DNA of 64,000 nt from Perkinsus olseni. Lineage: Eukaryota; Perkinsozoa; Perkinsida. The translations under genes and the position numbers were made by a program. The stretch lies in assembly GCA_013115125.1 (NCBI GenBank), contig JABANN010000016.1, positions 1 to 64,000 of the forward strand, in the 5' to 3' direction. Positions 33,325-47,652 of this stretch are shown piece by piece. The notes beneath the pieces were generated by a model that saw only the letters and a program-made list of their open reading frames with translations, did not search any database and was not told where the DNA came from. Position 1 is the first letter of the stretch, and each line of letters begins with the position of its first letter.

Positions 33325-36300
33325 TCAGGTAGAATGACTATCGCCACGGGCGAACGTATTGAAAATCTGCTCGAGGGTCGTCTGGGAGAGCTGAAAATCG
33401 TGCATCTCAAGCTCCTCCTTGGCATCAGCATCGGACAGCTCAGAGAAGATGGACCCCAAATCAATGTCGCGCGGAAGCGCAAATTCTCCAACTTCTTCCA
33501 AGGTTCGAGTCTCAGGAGACACATGTTGCATAAGCCACTGAAGAGCGTTCATGTGCTGGAGGGCTCGGGCCGCAGCAGAAGCCAAGGCGCCACGGTTGAA
33601 GGTTCTATTGAAAGTCTCGTCCAGTGTCCCAGCGGTCAACACACTATCGATCAGACGCTGCTCGCTGATGCCTGAGAGAGCATCAGAAAAATCATCGCAA
33701 CACGAAGCCGGATGAAGCTCACCGAGTCGTGTGAGTTGTGCCGTCAAATGAGTGTCTGTGAGGGTGACATACTCGCCATGCGCGGAGGTCTCCGCATCTT
33801 CCGCTGCCAGAATCTGCTTCATCGCGCGCTGCTTGTTCTCTTCGGAAGCATCTCGGAAGTGTATCCAAAGCCTGTACCCACGACCGTAGTCGGACTTGAT
33901 CTGTTGGGATGTCCCGATACAACGGAACTGTCCGTCAACCTACAGGAATGGAAATCATCACAGAATGGTGAGCAGCGAATCGTAGGTACCTGGATGACCA
34001 TCGTCTCACACACAGCATCGGCCTCCTCCATGCTGTGGGTAGTGAGTATAACCGCAGTATAAGTCTTAGAACGATCGTGAGCTATCTTATGGATCACATC
34101 CCAAATGCGTCTAAGTGGGGAGCAGGTCTCAGGCATGTGCCTAAGACCGATCGGCATCACCTTCTAGCCCCAGGGTCAACTCCCGTCGTCGGCTCGTCCA
34201 GGAATACTATGGGAGGATGCCCCACAAGAGCCATACCTACACACAACTTCCTTTGGTTGCCACCAGACAGCTTTACCGCCTCCTTGTCGATGTAGCGCCT
34301 GACGTCAACCGTCCGTTCTTCGTAGCAAAGCGCCGGCACAGACAGACTCACTCAAGCTGCAATATCTTGACCAGATCATCAACGTGCTGAGATATCCTGT
34401 TTGACGGTACTCCACGTATACGCGCGTACCTGAGGGTCAATCAGAAGCCGCCAGCGTCCTGAGCGACCTACAGGTAAAGATGGTCTTTTGCCGTAAGGCC
34501 TTGCAACAAGGGGCTTTGCTGTGGGCAGTATCCCACGGACTTCCGGACCTGGAGCCGAGACATACCACAAAAGGACCTAATCGTGTGGCACAGTCTTACC
34601 TCATACACGTTGCCCTGCAACGGTCGACCGACAAGATTGATGTGCCCAGCGCTCGGCCTTATCAACCCACAGAGCATCCTGAAGGTGGTGGTCTTGCCGG
34701 CACCATTTACTCCCAGTAGGCCGAAGACTCCACCATCAGCCAGGGCGTAATTGATGCCTCTCACCGCCCATACCTGATACATCATCATATGGCCGGACAC
34801 TTACACGTTTTAATGCACCCACCTCGCTATCTTTTCCTGGATAGAAGACCTTCTTGAGATCCTTGAAGTAGATCATCTGAGTTGTCGGGTCGAGCTTGGA
34901 TACTCTCTCCTTCTCCGCTATGACCCTCTCGTCCTCGACACCACATTTCTCCGGAGGAACAGCCAGGTCTCGATCAGGATTCCACTTGTCGTCATTCAGC
35001 TTGTAGTCCAAGAACAACAATAGACCGAAGTAGATGACCCCGTAGACAAACAGCATGATGACATCGTCACCGGCCACAAAGGCGCATACGTTGAAGGGAT
35101 TGCCGTTGATGTCGAAAACTGTGGTATCGTGACAGGTCCTCAGAATCTGTGAGTCGAAGGGCTTAGGGGTGAACGAGCCTGCTCCTGTGTTCTGTAGGCC
35201 AGTGAAGAAGATGGTGGTCAGGCCCTGCGCCACTGAGTAGGTTGGGAATACCCTCACAATCCACATCAAGATCAGTCCAGCAAGAGGCGAAATCCTAGCG
35301 AAGAACAGCACTGAGATGGCGAAGGAGCCAACCAAACCACCAAGGATTGACGAGGCTATCCTCATGTAAGTAGCGATCGTGCTAGTGCGCGCCACTACAC
35401 TGATGAGGTAATTGAACGGTGGGGTCGCGAAGCAGAAGCCGACCAGAAGAGCCCACACGGCAGCCTGGTTGTCCGGTTGGAGGTAGGTATTCACCTCGTA
35501 GACCCTTAGAGGGATGAAGGTGAGGCAAACGGCGATGAGGGAGAATAAGAAGTCGAAGACCCAGCTCGCTGTCCAGTACGGGAGCAGCCCGCAGCCGCTG
35601 ACATACAGCTGTTCTTTGATCTTCGTCGTCTTTTCCATCATCATGTAAGATAAGAGCGTCGAGGCCACAACCGTGAGAGCTATGGCGTAGAAGCCGCCCA
35701 CTGAGAAGGTGACCGCGAAGTTTGTGAGCGAGTTGGAGAACTGAGATGCCGTATGCGGGAGGGGGTGGTTGACAACGGTGAGGGGCTGATTTCCGGCCAA
35801 GGCGAACGGCGTCATGTGGAGAGCAGTCATATCAGCGAAGACAGACCTCGATGTGACACCCAATGCCGTCACCTCAAACCATGCAGTATCCTCGCCTAGC
35901 AGGGAGGCTGAGAACCTCAGGATACCCGCACACAGTGCGTTATTGAGGGTTGAGTTAGGCGGTGTGTTGGGCTCGTAGGGGATCGCATCGTAAGGCTTCA
36001 GTAGGGAACAAGCATGTACCTCAGCATTGGTCAGAGGCAGAGAGGCATCGATACTCGGCAAGGGTTGGCCGTTCCTCGCGACGGTGACAACGAAGGGATC
36101 CACCGTACTCCACTGGGCCACTATATGCTGACTCGGCCCCGCCTTGTAGGGGTTGGAGGACGGACGCAACGTCAAACTGGTCGCGTCCCCGATACTCACA
36201 GCCGTCTTCTGGAAACCCAATAGGACCAGGAGGACCACCATTGGTATGAGTAAAGCAGCGAGAGTGCCAACCCAGTTCCGATAGGCATACACCAGTCTTC

Positions 36301-39300
36301 TCATCAACAAGCCGCGGACTTGCTGCGAGAAGGTCGGTTTCAGCTCGATTTCGTAGGCGTCGTCGCCGAGGCCCTTGCCGATAGAGTCGGAACTTGGGCT
36401 AGAACGCCGAGCGACCTGAGGAGGATACCAATACACCCATACCGTACGCGAGCGAGAAGAAGTAGAGAAACCTCCGTGAGGTTGCTCAGAGCAGTGACTA
36501 GGACTGTGCTCAACGGAATCATTACTGCCCATAAACTAAGCTGACGGCTGAACCAGTGTTGTCAGTACAGCTGTACCGACGACAGGTCCGAGTCGCAGTA
36601 ACACGAGTATTCATACCATAAGGACACGATCACTCCATCGAGGGATCTCCGAGTAACCAAGCGAATGAAGCTGAACTTTAAACCTTAACCTCGGTCTAGC
36701 ACGGCGCTGTGTCACATGCTACTACCAATCACGGCGTCCAATCACCAACCGCTGAGCTGGACTCACGTTGAGGAAGACATCCTCCATGCTCGATATTGAT
36801 ATGCCGTACGAAGTTATCTGATCAGCGGACTTGCAGTCCTCGAGGCCCTCGAAGATCTTCGGGAAGCTCGAGGCACAACTATAAGGAACCTGGCAGAGAA
36901 AGTTGTAAGAGTGCCATCTCTTCGGATAACCACACCAACCTGTAGGGAGAGCTCCTGACCAGCACTTGACCGTACACGGACGGAGGAGGGGTCGTCGATA
37001 CTCTTCTGGACGACCTTGACAAGGGGTTCATCCGGAACCTTGGAGTCTTTCTTGGCGATGCTGAGGGTGTAACCCGTACCTGAGGTGATCATGATTAAGG
37101 GGTTGGGTGAAAGATACAACGAGCTCACCAAACTGCTGCTTGAGGAAGCTAGTAGTGCCGTACGCCATCAGTTTGCCATTCTCCATTATACCAACTCGAT
37201 CGGCTAAGACGTCTGCCTCGTCCATGTAGTGTGTGGTGATGCAGAGGATCCTTCCTTCACGCTTCGATCTCAAGAAGTCCCACATTCTACGCCGAGCGCT
37301 CGGGTCCATACCGCTACTCGGCTCGTCTAATATAACCAACTTGGAGTCGCCAACGAAGGCCAACCCGACCGACAGTTTCCTCTTCATACCACCTGAGGGA
37401 CGCACAGCTGATGAAGACACGACCGGAGCTTCTGAGTCTACCCGACAGAGTCTTCACTCGCGCCCCGAACTTATGCCCGAGTTCTATCTCAGTGGCAAAC
37501 TCAAGTGCCTTCTCATCACGACTTAGCCCACGAATATTGGCGAAGAGATTGAAGTGCTCCTCGACGGTGAGGTCGTCCCATAAGACGTCGTGTTGGGGGC
37601 AAACGCCCATGCTTCGGCGAATGACCGGCATCTCAGTCGGCACTTTATGACCGTAGACAGTCACTTCCTAACACAGAAGCTCAGCCTTATTCGGTTCACA
37701 GCAAGCGCACGGCCAACCTCACCCCGCTGCTCGGGACTAACATCCCACTGAGAACATTGATGGTGGTGGACTTGCCGGCACCATTGTGGCCGAGAAGGAC
37801 GAAGAGCTCATCCCGATACATGGTCAAATCCAGGCCGTCAACCGCACGGACTGACTTGAAATGCACCTGAATGGAAACCAACGATAATACGCAAGTCGTC
37901 GCCGACACAGGCAGTACCCTGAGGTCGTGTATTCCGATAGTGGCCTGCTCTCTCTCCAGCTCCTTCTGATACTCGCCAGAAACCTTCTCAATTCCATACT
38001 GCCGCTCGTCGTTCGAGCTGGTCCTTTCTTCTGACGACTGGTCACTCGAGCCCTGAGTTTCCCCGTCATCGGAGATATTTTGGCCTCGCATTTCCCTCCA
38101 GAATGAGCGGGTGAAAAGGAAGTAGAACTTCCGGCTGGACCGATACTCATGCGGGACGACTTGGTCCAGATAGAGGTAGACGGCGGTCCACAGGACAATG
38201 TCGACCAGGAGCATTATGAGACCTTGTATGAGGTTGAATTCCTCAAACTTCAGTGTGGACGAGGGGTTGGCCAGACCGAGGAAGACCTGCTGACCGAGGT
38301 TCTGCATGACTAGGGTATACGCACACTGCGGCAGCAGCGATACGGCCCACTTGTCGGTCTCTCGGTGGACGGCGACCAGGACGAACGATAGTATGTAGTA
38401 GATGACGGCTGTGAGGGTCGAACCCGAGTTGGGGTACTTGAACAGTGTCGAGACGGAGAAGGCGAAGGCCATCGATGCATAGAAGTAGAGGAAGGTGAGA
38501 AGGAAGAGCCACAGAGCTCCGAAGGGGGACAGGATCCCCAAAGACAGGAGAGCTACAGCAATAGCGAGAACAAAGTAGAATACGAAGTACCAGGCATACC
38601 ATGACAGGTTGTATGGGAGGTCATGAAGGCCCATGATGCGCATACCTGAAAGAAAGACTTTCCGTCGGAGGGATGGGAAAACAACAATAAGCGTACCTTC
38701 TCGCAGGCGGCCACGTCTCTCTGAGATGAGCTTCCTTGAAACCGAAAAAGCCGAAAATGTGAACAGAAGCGCTCCCACGATGCCAGAAAGCTGTTTCATA
38801 GTACCACCAGACCCACGCTCCTTGTACGAAGGGTAGGGCATCGGGTAGAGCGCGGCGACGGGCACGTCCGAGCTTCTAAGATAGTCCATCCAAGTAGCCA
38901 TGAGCAGGGGGAAGTCCAGGGTATCGTAGTAATCCAGACCGTTGTCTATCGGATCGCCGTGCTGGTAGTCGCCGTTTTCCGCGTACCAGTAGCGCGTATA
39001 ATCGCTGTAGTCGTCGGAAGCCCCGGTGGTCGCGTTGCTCCTTATGGTCACTTCATTCTCCTTCCCTACGTCCATGTAGTAGCAGATCTCTGGATGGCTA
39101 TCGGAGCCGTACGCAGGAGACTTGACGTAGGCCGATGGATCAGATATTGAGGTGGTCAGGCTCAACAGCGGCGCCCCGCCGCATGTACCAACGCTACCGG
39201 CAGCACCAATACGTCCGCGCAGATAGCTGGCGAAGGCCTCTGCTCGCTGTGACCCCGAAGGACCGATGGCTAAAGTACCACACAGGCACTTATCAACTAA

Positions 39301-39693
39301 AAGGATCAAGTTGGACTGGCGGAAGAAGGTCGAGTAGGGGACCAGGCCTGATAGACTGAGGGACGAGTAGAGCTGCCGGGCCTCATCCGCGTACGAGGTG
39401 GTGCCGACCCGCAGGTCAGGACCTGAGCCGCCCGGGTTCACTGGGTTGTCGGCAGCAGGCTGAAAGGGAAACTCACAGTCAAGTCGACCGACGAATGAGA
39501 CACGTCAGACGACTGCGCTCACCATTGTTTTCAAGACGTTCCCATTTGTGTTGGCGAAGGGTGGTATAAGCAGCGCAGCGATGGCCACGATGAGCGGTAG
39601 GAGAATTTCGCAGCACACTGTGAGTTTGGACCGACGGGACAGAATAAAGTTCTTCTTAGTGAGCGCCCCAATCTGAGCAGTATCGAGACTCAT
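33325..39693 (-). CDS. ABCA-like full ABC transporter, copy A
   Basis: Multi-exon gene from ATG at 39693 ([20 protein letters not shown]) to the stop at 33325. The order is TM1, a large lumenal loop with Cys, and a six-helix half ([33 protein letters not shown]). Then comes NBD1 with Walker [10 protein letters not shown], signature [10 protein letters not shown], Walker [14 protein letters not shown] and the H-loop [13 protein letters not shown]2 follows ([20 protein letters not shown]), then NBD2 with [32 protein letters not shown] and TTHSMEEAD, and a C-terminal regulatory end ([14 protein letters not shown]). Both NBDs look complete. An intron splits the first LSGG codons. The family usually moves lipids. 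The substrate is unknown. A tandem paralog lies upstream. Confidence 0.85.
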
Positions 39694-40175
39694 CACTTCC
39701 AAGGCCTGCTTGACACGAACAGGAGCTCCCTCACCTGAGCCCACAGTAGGCTCCCATGATGCTTTCTCGTAGTCGACACAGCGACGTCGGTCATTAATAA
39801 ATGGGCAGAGAGACGAAGGTACTCCCTTCCAAGCTCATTCTTGGCACGTGCTCTGTATCACCCTCACGCGACACCACATCGAGAAGTTCGCTCTGCAAGG
39901 TCCCCCCCTGCACGGGTCGAATCCGTTTGAGCCTTGTGCTAAGTGCGACAGCTCCACCAGGATGATATTGTCTCCACCTACTCTCCAGAAGGAGCATGTA
40001 GGATGGCTACCGCTACTGAGAATCACCAGGTGCCCGCTGTCCGTACGTACGCCTGGGCATTGAAACTGACCCCAAGTTCATTAGAAACTTACTAATAACA
40101 AGTACGAGCCAAAGGCCATTAGCGGAAAGAAGGCACTCCCAGGCCAGCGGACTCGTATGGGAGTACAAATCTGAG

Positions 40176-40207
40176 GCCCTGTCTCCCTCAGACTGCGGAG
40201 ACAGGGC
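40176..40207. repeat. Perfect inverted repeat, 11-bp arms, 10-nt loop
   Basis: GCCCTGTCTCC pairs with GGAGACAGGGC. Confidence 0.75.
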
Positions 40208-40965
40208 ACCGGATATCTCGCCCTAGCGTCGTCACCCTCCCACGTCACGCAGCCTAGGACGACTACCCTAGAGTGGAGATGACCAGAGAACGGGATAAAG
40301 GACGTGGATGGAGGCTGGTACGCTGGAGTGATGTTCCCCTCGGTCCTCTCAGCAAATGGAGATTCACTTGCCACCGACTGTAGTGGGCAGAGGCAACCCG
40401 GAGACCATGAAGGCGCGGGCGCGCGCTTTTCGGATCGCCCAGATCACGGCCACATACGTCACGGTATGATACGTCTCAACTACTGGAGCTCCTCCGCTGG
40501 TCCCAGCGTCTGACTGTGGTCGGAGGGTCATTGGCCAGCACTGGTCAGATCGAAAATAGGGCCGGGCTTGTTGTCACTTATACATCCACTCCACGAGTGT
40601 GGCCGAGGATGGCTCCACGGCGTGAGTCCCTCCTTTTCTTCCTCCACCTGGTGGTGTCAATGGAACGCCTTTTTTATTTACTTTCTAGACCAGCCATGCC
40701 GTTGGTTGATGGCCTTGAACGACACGGTGTTTGGTGGAGAGTCTCGGGATGAGACCAATCGCTGGGTTCAGCTCAGCTGACGAGGGGGAGGATGAGGAGG
40801 GCCGCACTCCGTACCACGACGCTTCTGCGGAGTCTCCCCCTTCGCTGATCTTGGTTTGTTCGCTCACTCCGTCCTACTCGGTTGCAGGGCACAGCTGTCG
40901 TCGAGCCTACTCGCGCTCATTCGAAGTCGGTTATCGTATGCTTTAGGGTATGCTTTTGGCCTACA

Positions 40966-40990
40966 GACACGTGACACGGTGTCACGTGTC
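40966..40990. repeat. Perfect palindrome, 12-bp arms, 1-nt centre
   Basis: Arm GACACGTGACAC, centre G, then the exact reverse complement. A further ACTGACACC follows directly. Confidence 0.85.
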
Positions 40991-41486
40991 ACTGACACCT
41001 GGCAGCACACACATGATGAAGCTGGTCAACGACCAACTCGACGCCAGCTCACTCGACAGCGAGCGTGTCAATTCCTTGAGAAAGATCACCCATCGCAGTT
41101 TTGAAGACAAAGGTTACGGACATGCTTCTGTTATGAAAATACCCAACTCACCCGGAACTTCGTACACGATATCACCATCCCTTCCACGATTCATCAAGCA
41201 AGCGAATGCCTAAAATAGCAGCCCCCGACCGAACTAAGACAACGAGAGAACTCAACTCATCCAGACAGCATGCCAACGATACTGCAACGGGCAAAATTTG
41301 GCACTGGGATTAGATCGGAATACTCATGCTACAATAGCAGTAAACAAAAGCACAGCGGTAGCAGACTTCTAATACTAGTGGCACAAAATTTCACCGACGA
41401 CAATCATCGACATGCGGTACCGAACGCCGTCACGTACACGGCTGAAATTCACACAGTTGAAAAATAAAACAACGGCAATAATAGTG

Positions 41487-44400
41487 TTACATTATAGAAG
41501 GATCGCCTTGAGCGAACCTATTGAATATTTGCTCAAGGGTCGTCTGCGATAACTGAAAGTCGTTAAAGCAGAGTTCCTCTTTTACTTTGGAATCAGACAA
41601 CTTAGAGAAAACTTGACCAAGATTAATGGTACGAGGCAGACTGAATTCCCCAATCTCTCCTAGGCTTTCGCACTCGGGAGATATGACGGAATGCAACCAC
41701 TGGAGAACTCTCGTGTGAAGAGCACCGCCAGTGACCGCCGCGGCCAACGCCGAGGCAGTGAATATACGTGTATTATCGTTCTCATTCAAGGTACCAGTGT
41801 TCACGATACTCTGGACGACACGAGGCTCCGTAATACCTGTCAAAGCGTCCTGTGGGCAGCGAGACGAGAAGGAGTAACTTCCTTACCGAGCGCACCGAGT
41901 GAGGCTCGGAGTTCTTCATCGGTCAGTGTCAGCCGGCCATATCTGTCACTTTTCAGAGCGTCCTCGAGGACTGAGAAATTCTGGAGGAGCTCGGCACTCG
42001 AGGCAGGCGACAGCTCGGTGAACGATATCCACAGCTTGAAGCCCTGGCCGTAGTCCGTCTTGATCTGCTGGGAAGATCCGATACAGCGGAACTGGCCATC
42101 CACCTGAGCCACAGAATAATGAGAAATACAGTGAATGAAAGACTAGTGCACACTCACCTGGATGACCATAGTTTCACACAGAGCATCCGCCTCTTCCATG
42201 CTGTGGGTAGTAAGCACCACGGCAGACGACTTCAACCGTCCGTGAGCGATCTTGTGGATAACATCCCAAATGCGTCTATGGACGAGGGTTAATGCGATAG
42301 CAGATACAACAAAAACCACCACAAGCGACCTACCTTCGAGCATCGGGGTCAACACCGGTAGTCGGCTCGTCTAGGAAGACCAGGGAAGGATGCCCAACCA
42401 AGGCAATGCCAACACATAGCTTCCGCTGGTTACCACCAGACAGCCTGGTCGCCATCTTGTCAACGTAGCGCCTGAAAAAGGCACGTAGGTCGAATATGAA
42501 GAATACTGAGAGAAACGTATCCTACTCAAGTTGGAGAATCTTCAACAACTCCGATATATGATCTTTCAGTACAGTAGATGATACCCCCCGAATTCGTCCG
42601 TACCTACAAGACGAGGAAAAATGACATTCGGGCGACTTACGGTCGATGCATCTTACAACAAAAGGTGCTCCTCGGTAGTGAGCCCTTCTAACAAAGGGCT
42701 ATCCTGTGGGCAGTACCCGATGTTCTTACGTACCTGAAGGGAGTGTGAGCACCAAACTACGCGTATTCACTCGGCAGATAGAGAGACAGAGACTCGATCT
42801 TTACCTCATAGATGTTCCCAAGGAGCGGCTGTCCGACAAGATTGATGTGCCCAGCACTCGGCCTTATCAACCCACAGAGCATCCTGAAGGTGGTGGTCTT
42901 GCCGGCACCATTTACTCCCAGTAGGCCGAAGACTCCACCATCAGCCAGGGCGTAATTGATGCCTCTCACCGCCCATACCTGATACATCATCATGCGGTCA
43001 GACACTCAGTTGTAAGCCGCTTACATCGTTCTTCTTCCCTGGGTTGTAGACTTTTTTGAGATCCTTGAAGTAGATCATCTGAGTTGTCGGGTCGAGCTTG
43101 GATACTCTCTCCTTTTCCGCTATAACCCTCTCATCCTCCACACCACGCTTCTCCGGAGGAACGGGCAGGTCTCGATTCGGGTCCCACTTGTCGTCATTCA
43201 TCTTGTAGTCAATAAGGATAGTCAGACCAAAGTAGATCACCCCGAAAAGGAAGAGCATGATGACATCATCACCAGCCACGGCTAAGCACGTATCGAAGGT
43301 CTTATCGTCGATGCCCTCGAGCTGCACCTCGCTGCACGTGTTCAGAATCTGCGAGTCGAATGGGTTACTCTCAACTCGCTCGCCCGAAGGGTCATTCAGG
43401 AACCCCAAATCCGTGAAGAAGATGCTCGTTAAGGCTTGCGCGACTGGGAAGGTAGGCACCACTCTGAAGATCCACATCAGAGCGAGACCGATGCCGGGAG
43501 CCACGACTCCGTAATACAAGATAGCCACTACGAACGAACCAATCAAGCCGCACCCAACACCTGACCCGACCTGGATGTAAGTAGCGATAGTGTTGGTTCG
43601 TGAGATGAGGGAGACGAGGTAGTTGAAGGGGGGCATGGCGAAGCAGAATCCGATAAGTAGGGTCCATACAGCACCCATATTCGAAGGCTCCAGGTACGCT
43701 TCGATGTCGAAAATAACCAGCGGAATCCACGTCGGGCAGATAGCGATGAAAGTGATGACGAAATCGAAAGTCCAGCTTGATACCCAATAGGTAAGCAGGC
43801 CACATCCGCTGACGTAAAACTGCTCCTTGATGCCTCTCGTCTTTTCCATCATTATGTAAGACAGCAACGAACCAGCAACCACCGTGAGAGCTATCGCGAA
43901 GTAGCCTCCGACAGCCAGAGTGAGGACGAGGTTGCTTCGAGACTTGCTGTTCTGGTAGGCGGTATGCGGGAAGGGGTAGTTGATCACACCAGGCGACTCG
44001 TCCCCCGCCAAGGCGAACGGCGTCATGTGGAGAGCAGTCATATCAGCGAAGACAGACCTCGAGGTGACACCCAATGCCGTCACCTCAAACCATGCAGTAT
44101 CCTCGCCTAGCAGGGAGGCTGAGAACCTCAGGATACCCGCACACAAGTTCAGATTCATAGGAGGATCTTCGGAGGGTATCATCTTGTACGGCTGCCACTG
44201 ATTACAAGCCGTGAATTCATCCGGTGTCAACGGAGTGGCCGCGCTGATGTCTGGCAAGTCCTCCGAGCCCCTCTGGACTCTAACGACCTCAGGATCGCTC
44301 AAGTCCCATCGGCCGATGATATGGTCCTGCTGGTAAACGTCATAAGGAGTAGAGTCACCCCACCTCAGCCCGAGTCGTCGAGCATCGAACACCGTCACAC

Positions 44401-47400
44401 CGAGGTACTGCAGACCCATGAGGACGAGTATGACGAGAAACGGGATGAGCAGAACCGCGAGAGTGCCTCCCCAATTGCGCCGAGAGTACGTCAGACGCCT
44501 CGCCATGAGACCGAAGAACTGCTGCATCGAGTTGGGCTTCACAGACAGATCATACATCCCCTCGCGCTCCTCAGTCGTGTACGTACGACTCTTCAGTCTT
44601 GACATTTGCTCATCATCGCCGTGAGAACGCCGGGCAACCTAACAGAAAATAAAGGAAATGCCGTGGCGTGTGTTAACGGGAATCCCCTGTCATAACCTGT
44701 GAGACTTACATTGAGGAAAACGTCTTCCATCGTGGTTACGGATATGCCGTACGACGAAATGTCCTGCTGAGCCTTTACCTCTTCAAGGCCTTCGAAAATA
44801 AATGGGAGCTGAGGGGCATTCTCGAAAGGAATCTGACAGGATATCCGTGAGCTGTCATGGAGACGAACGGGCGTTCTCGAAGTAGACATAAGGACGTGAA
44901 ACTACCTGTAGGGAGAGTTCCTGACCAGCACTCGACCGTACACGGACGGAGGAGGGATCATCGATACTCTTCTGAACGACGTCAATGAGGAGACCATCGG
45001 GCACGGTGGAGTCCTTCTTGGCGATGCTTAGCGTGTAACCCGTACCTGAGGAGTTCACAATAGAAAGGCGGAGCGGAGGAAGAAAGAAACTCACCAAACT
45101 GTTGCTTGAGGAAGCTAGTAGTGCCGTACGCCATCAGTTTGCCATTCTCCATTATACCAACTCGATCGGCTAAGACGTCTGCCTCGTCCATGTAGTGTGT
45201 GGTGATGCAGAGGATCCTTCCTTCACGCTTCGATCTCAAGAAGTCCCACATTCTACGCCGAGCGCTCGGGTCCATACCGCTACTCGGCTCGTCTAATATA
45301 ACCAACTTGGAGTCGCCAACGAAGGCCAACCCGACCGACAGTTTCCTCTTCATACCACCTGAGGGACGCACAGATGATGAAGACACGACCGGAGCTTCTT
45401 CTGAGTCTACCCGACAGAGTCTTCACTCGCGCCCCGAACTTATGCCCGAGTTCAATCTCAGTGGCAAACTCCATAGCGAACTTGTCAGTGGGTAAGCCTC
45501 GGATATTGGCGAAAAGCTCGAAGTGCTCAGACACAGTAAGATCGTCCCACAACACATTGTTCTGCGGACAGATACCCATACTCCGTCTGATGGCAGGCAT
45601 CTCGGCTGGCACCTCCTTATTGAAGATACTAACGGCCTGAGACGAGTACAAAATATCGAAACCAAAAGAATTGAACCCCGTCATTCTTACCCCACTCTTC
45701 GGCCTCAACATCCCACTGAGGACATTGATGGTGGTGGATTTGCCAGCTCCATTGTGACCGAGGAGGACGAAGAGTTCATCCCGATACATGGTCAAATCCA
45801 GGCCGTCAACCGCACGGAAGTTGCCAAACTCGACCTGAGCAGACAAGCCGTGATAGCATATCCGACACAGACTTGCTCCTCACCTTGAGATCTCTTATCC
45901 GAACCACTTGGCCATCACGTTCCAGCTTGCCTTGCAGCTCGCCCTTAGGCTTCTCTATTCCCTCGTCCATGGTGACACTACTTACTTCGGAGGGTACAGT
46001 ATCCGTAGTCAAACCACGGGACTGACTCTCGTCATCATCCTTACCGGCTATCTCTCGCCAGAAGCTTCGGGTGAACAGGAAATAGAACTTGCGGGTCGCT
46101 CGGTACTCATGAGGGACAACTTGATCGAGATAGAGGTACAGCAGAGTCCACAATATGAAGTCGACGATAAGCATGACCAACCCCTGCACCAGAGTGAAAT
46201 CCCGGTAGGCTAGGGTGGCCGAGGGCGTCTCCTTGCCCAGATAAAGTTGCTGACCGAGGTTCTGGACGATGAGAGTGAACGCGCACTGAGGAAGCAGGCT
46301 GATGGCCCACTTGCTCGTCTCACGCTCGATCACAGAGACCGTGATAGCGAGCACATAGTAGATGACCGCGGTGAGCGTCGAGCCGGAATTGGGGTTTTCG
46401 AACAGTGTCGAAACCGCAAAGGCAAACGACATCGAGGCGAAGAAGTATAGCAGCGATAGCAGGAAGAGCCAAAGCGCGCTGACGATCGGGAGGATGACCA
46501 ACGATAGCGCCGCGACGACGAAGGAGAATACAAGGTAGAAGGACACATACCAGAGGTACCACGAGAGGTTATACGGTAGGTCGTAGAGGCCCATGATGCG
46601 CATACCTGAGAGACTTTTCGTCGTCACAATTTACAATGTCCCGCCCAACTTACCCTCTCGAAGCCTCCCCTTCCTTTCTGAGATGAGCTTCCTCGCGACG
46701 GAGAAAGCAGAGAAAGTGTACAGAAACGGCCCGAGAACATTCCCGAGCAAAATGAGGTCGCTTCCCGAACTCCGAGTTTGATAGCTGCTGTAAGGCATCG
46801 GATAGACACCGGCAATCGGCCTATTGTCTCCTCGTTGATAGTCCATCCATGCTCCCATGAAGGCCGGAAAGTTCAAAGCCTCGTAATACACCAGGCCGTT
46901 GTCATCCGGGTCGCCGTGCTGAATGTCACCGTTCTCTCCGTACCAAAATCTGTTGTATTCACTGTAGTCGACGCTGATAGCCTTAAAGCGACCACTATCA
47001 CCAATGGTAGCATTGGACATTATCAGTAGCTCGAAGGGGTTAAAGACATCCATGTAGCCGCAGAGCTCGGGAACCCCTATTGAGCCGTAGTCAGACCGAC
47101 GGACATACTCTCGGGGATCGTCAATCGATGTAGACACAGTTATCGTTGGGAACCCATCGCACTGGGGCAGGTTGAACCCCTTGAAGATCGACTCGAAATT
47201 GTCGTTCAGATAGGTAGCGAAATTCTCGGCCTGTCTCGTTCCAGCCGGTCCGATGGCCAAAGTCTGACAGGCACAAGTTAGCAGCACCGTGACAGAGTTG
47301 GACTTGTTGAAAAAGTCCTCGTAGGGAGTCAACGCTTCCAACTGAGGGTAGTCATCATAGGCCTTTCGCAGGCCAGAAGCATAGAACAGCGATCCATTCC

Positions 47401-47652
47401 TCTGACCACCCCAGGACGTGTATGGGTAATCAGCGTCGGGCTGAGAGGGGAAAACACAGGTATGCACAGAGAGTGATTCGACTCAAAACTTACGAAGGTC
47501 TCCAGGTCACGTGAACTGGGATTCACCAGAGGGGCGACAACAAAGCAAACCACAGCCACAAACAGCGGCAGTAGGATCTCGCAACATACGGTGATCTTAG
47601 ATCTCCGCGAGAGTATGAAATTTTTCTTCGACAGCGCAAATATCTGAGACAT
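41487..47652 (-). CDS. ABCA-like full ABC transporter, copy B
   Basis: Paralog of copy A with the same domain order. The start is [19 protein letters not shown] at 47652 and the stop is at 41487. TMD1 has [19 protein letters not shown] and [19 protein letters not shown]1 has [19 protein letters not shown] (again intron-split), [10 protein letters not shown] and [13 protein letters not shown]2 has [23 protein letters not shown]2 has [24 protein letters not shown] and [14 protein letters not shown]. The C-terminal end [16 protein letters not shown] matches copy A. Exon layout is alike, and some patches are almost identical at DNA level while most of the gene is clearly diverged. Both copies look intact. 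A role in lipid export is inferred from the family. Confidence 0.85.

Larger units (their letters stand above)
39694..41486. other. Spacer between the ABCA-like genes
   Basis: No gene can be assigned. Plus-strand frames at 40731-40946 (an acidic stretch SSADEGEDEEGRTPYHDAS) and 40304-40513 might be exons of a small gene, but no consistent splice chain was found. An 11-bp inverted repeat with 10-nt loop (40176-40207) and a 12-bp palindrome (40966-40990) are present. Confidence 0.4.

Noticed and set aside
40304-40946. Possible small multi-exon gene between the ABC transporters
   Set aside because: An acidic stretch looks coding, but every splice chain tried hit a stop and no domain was seen.
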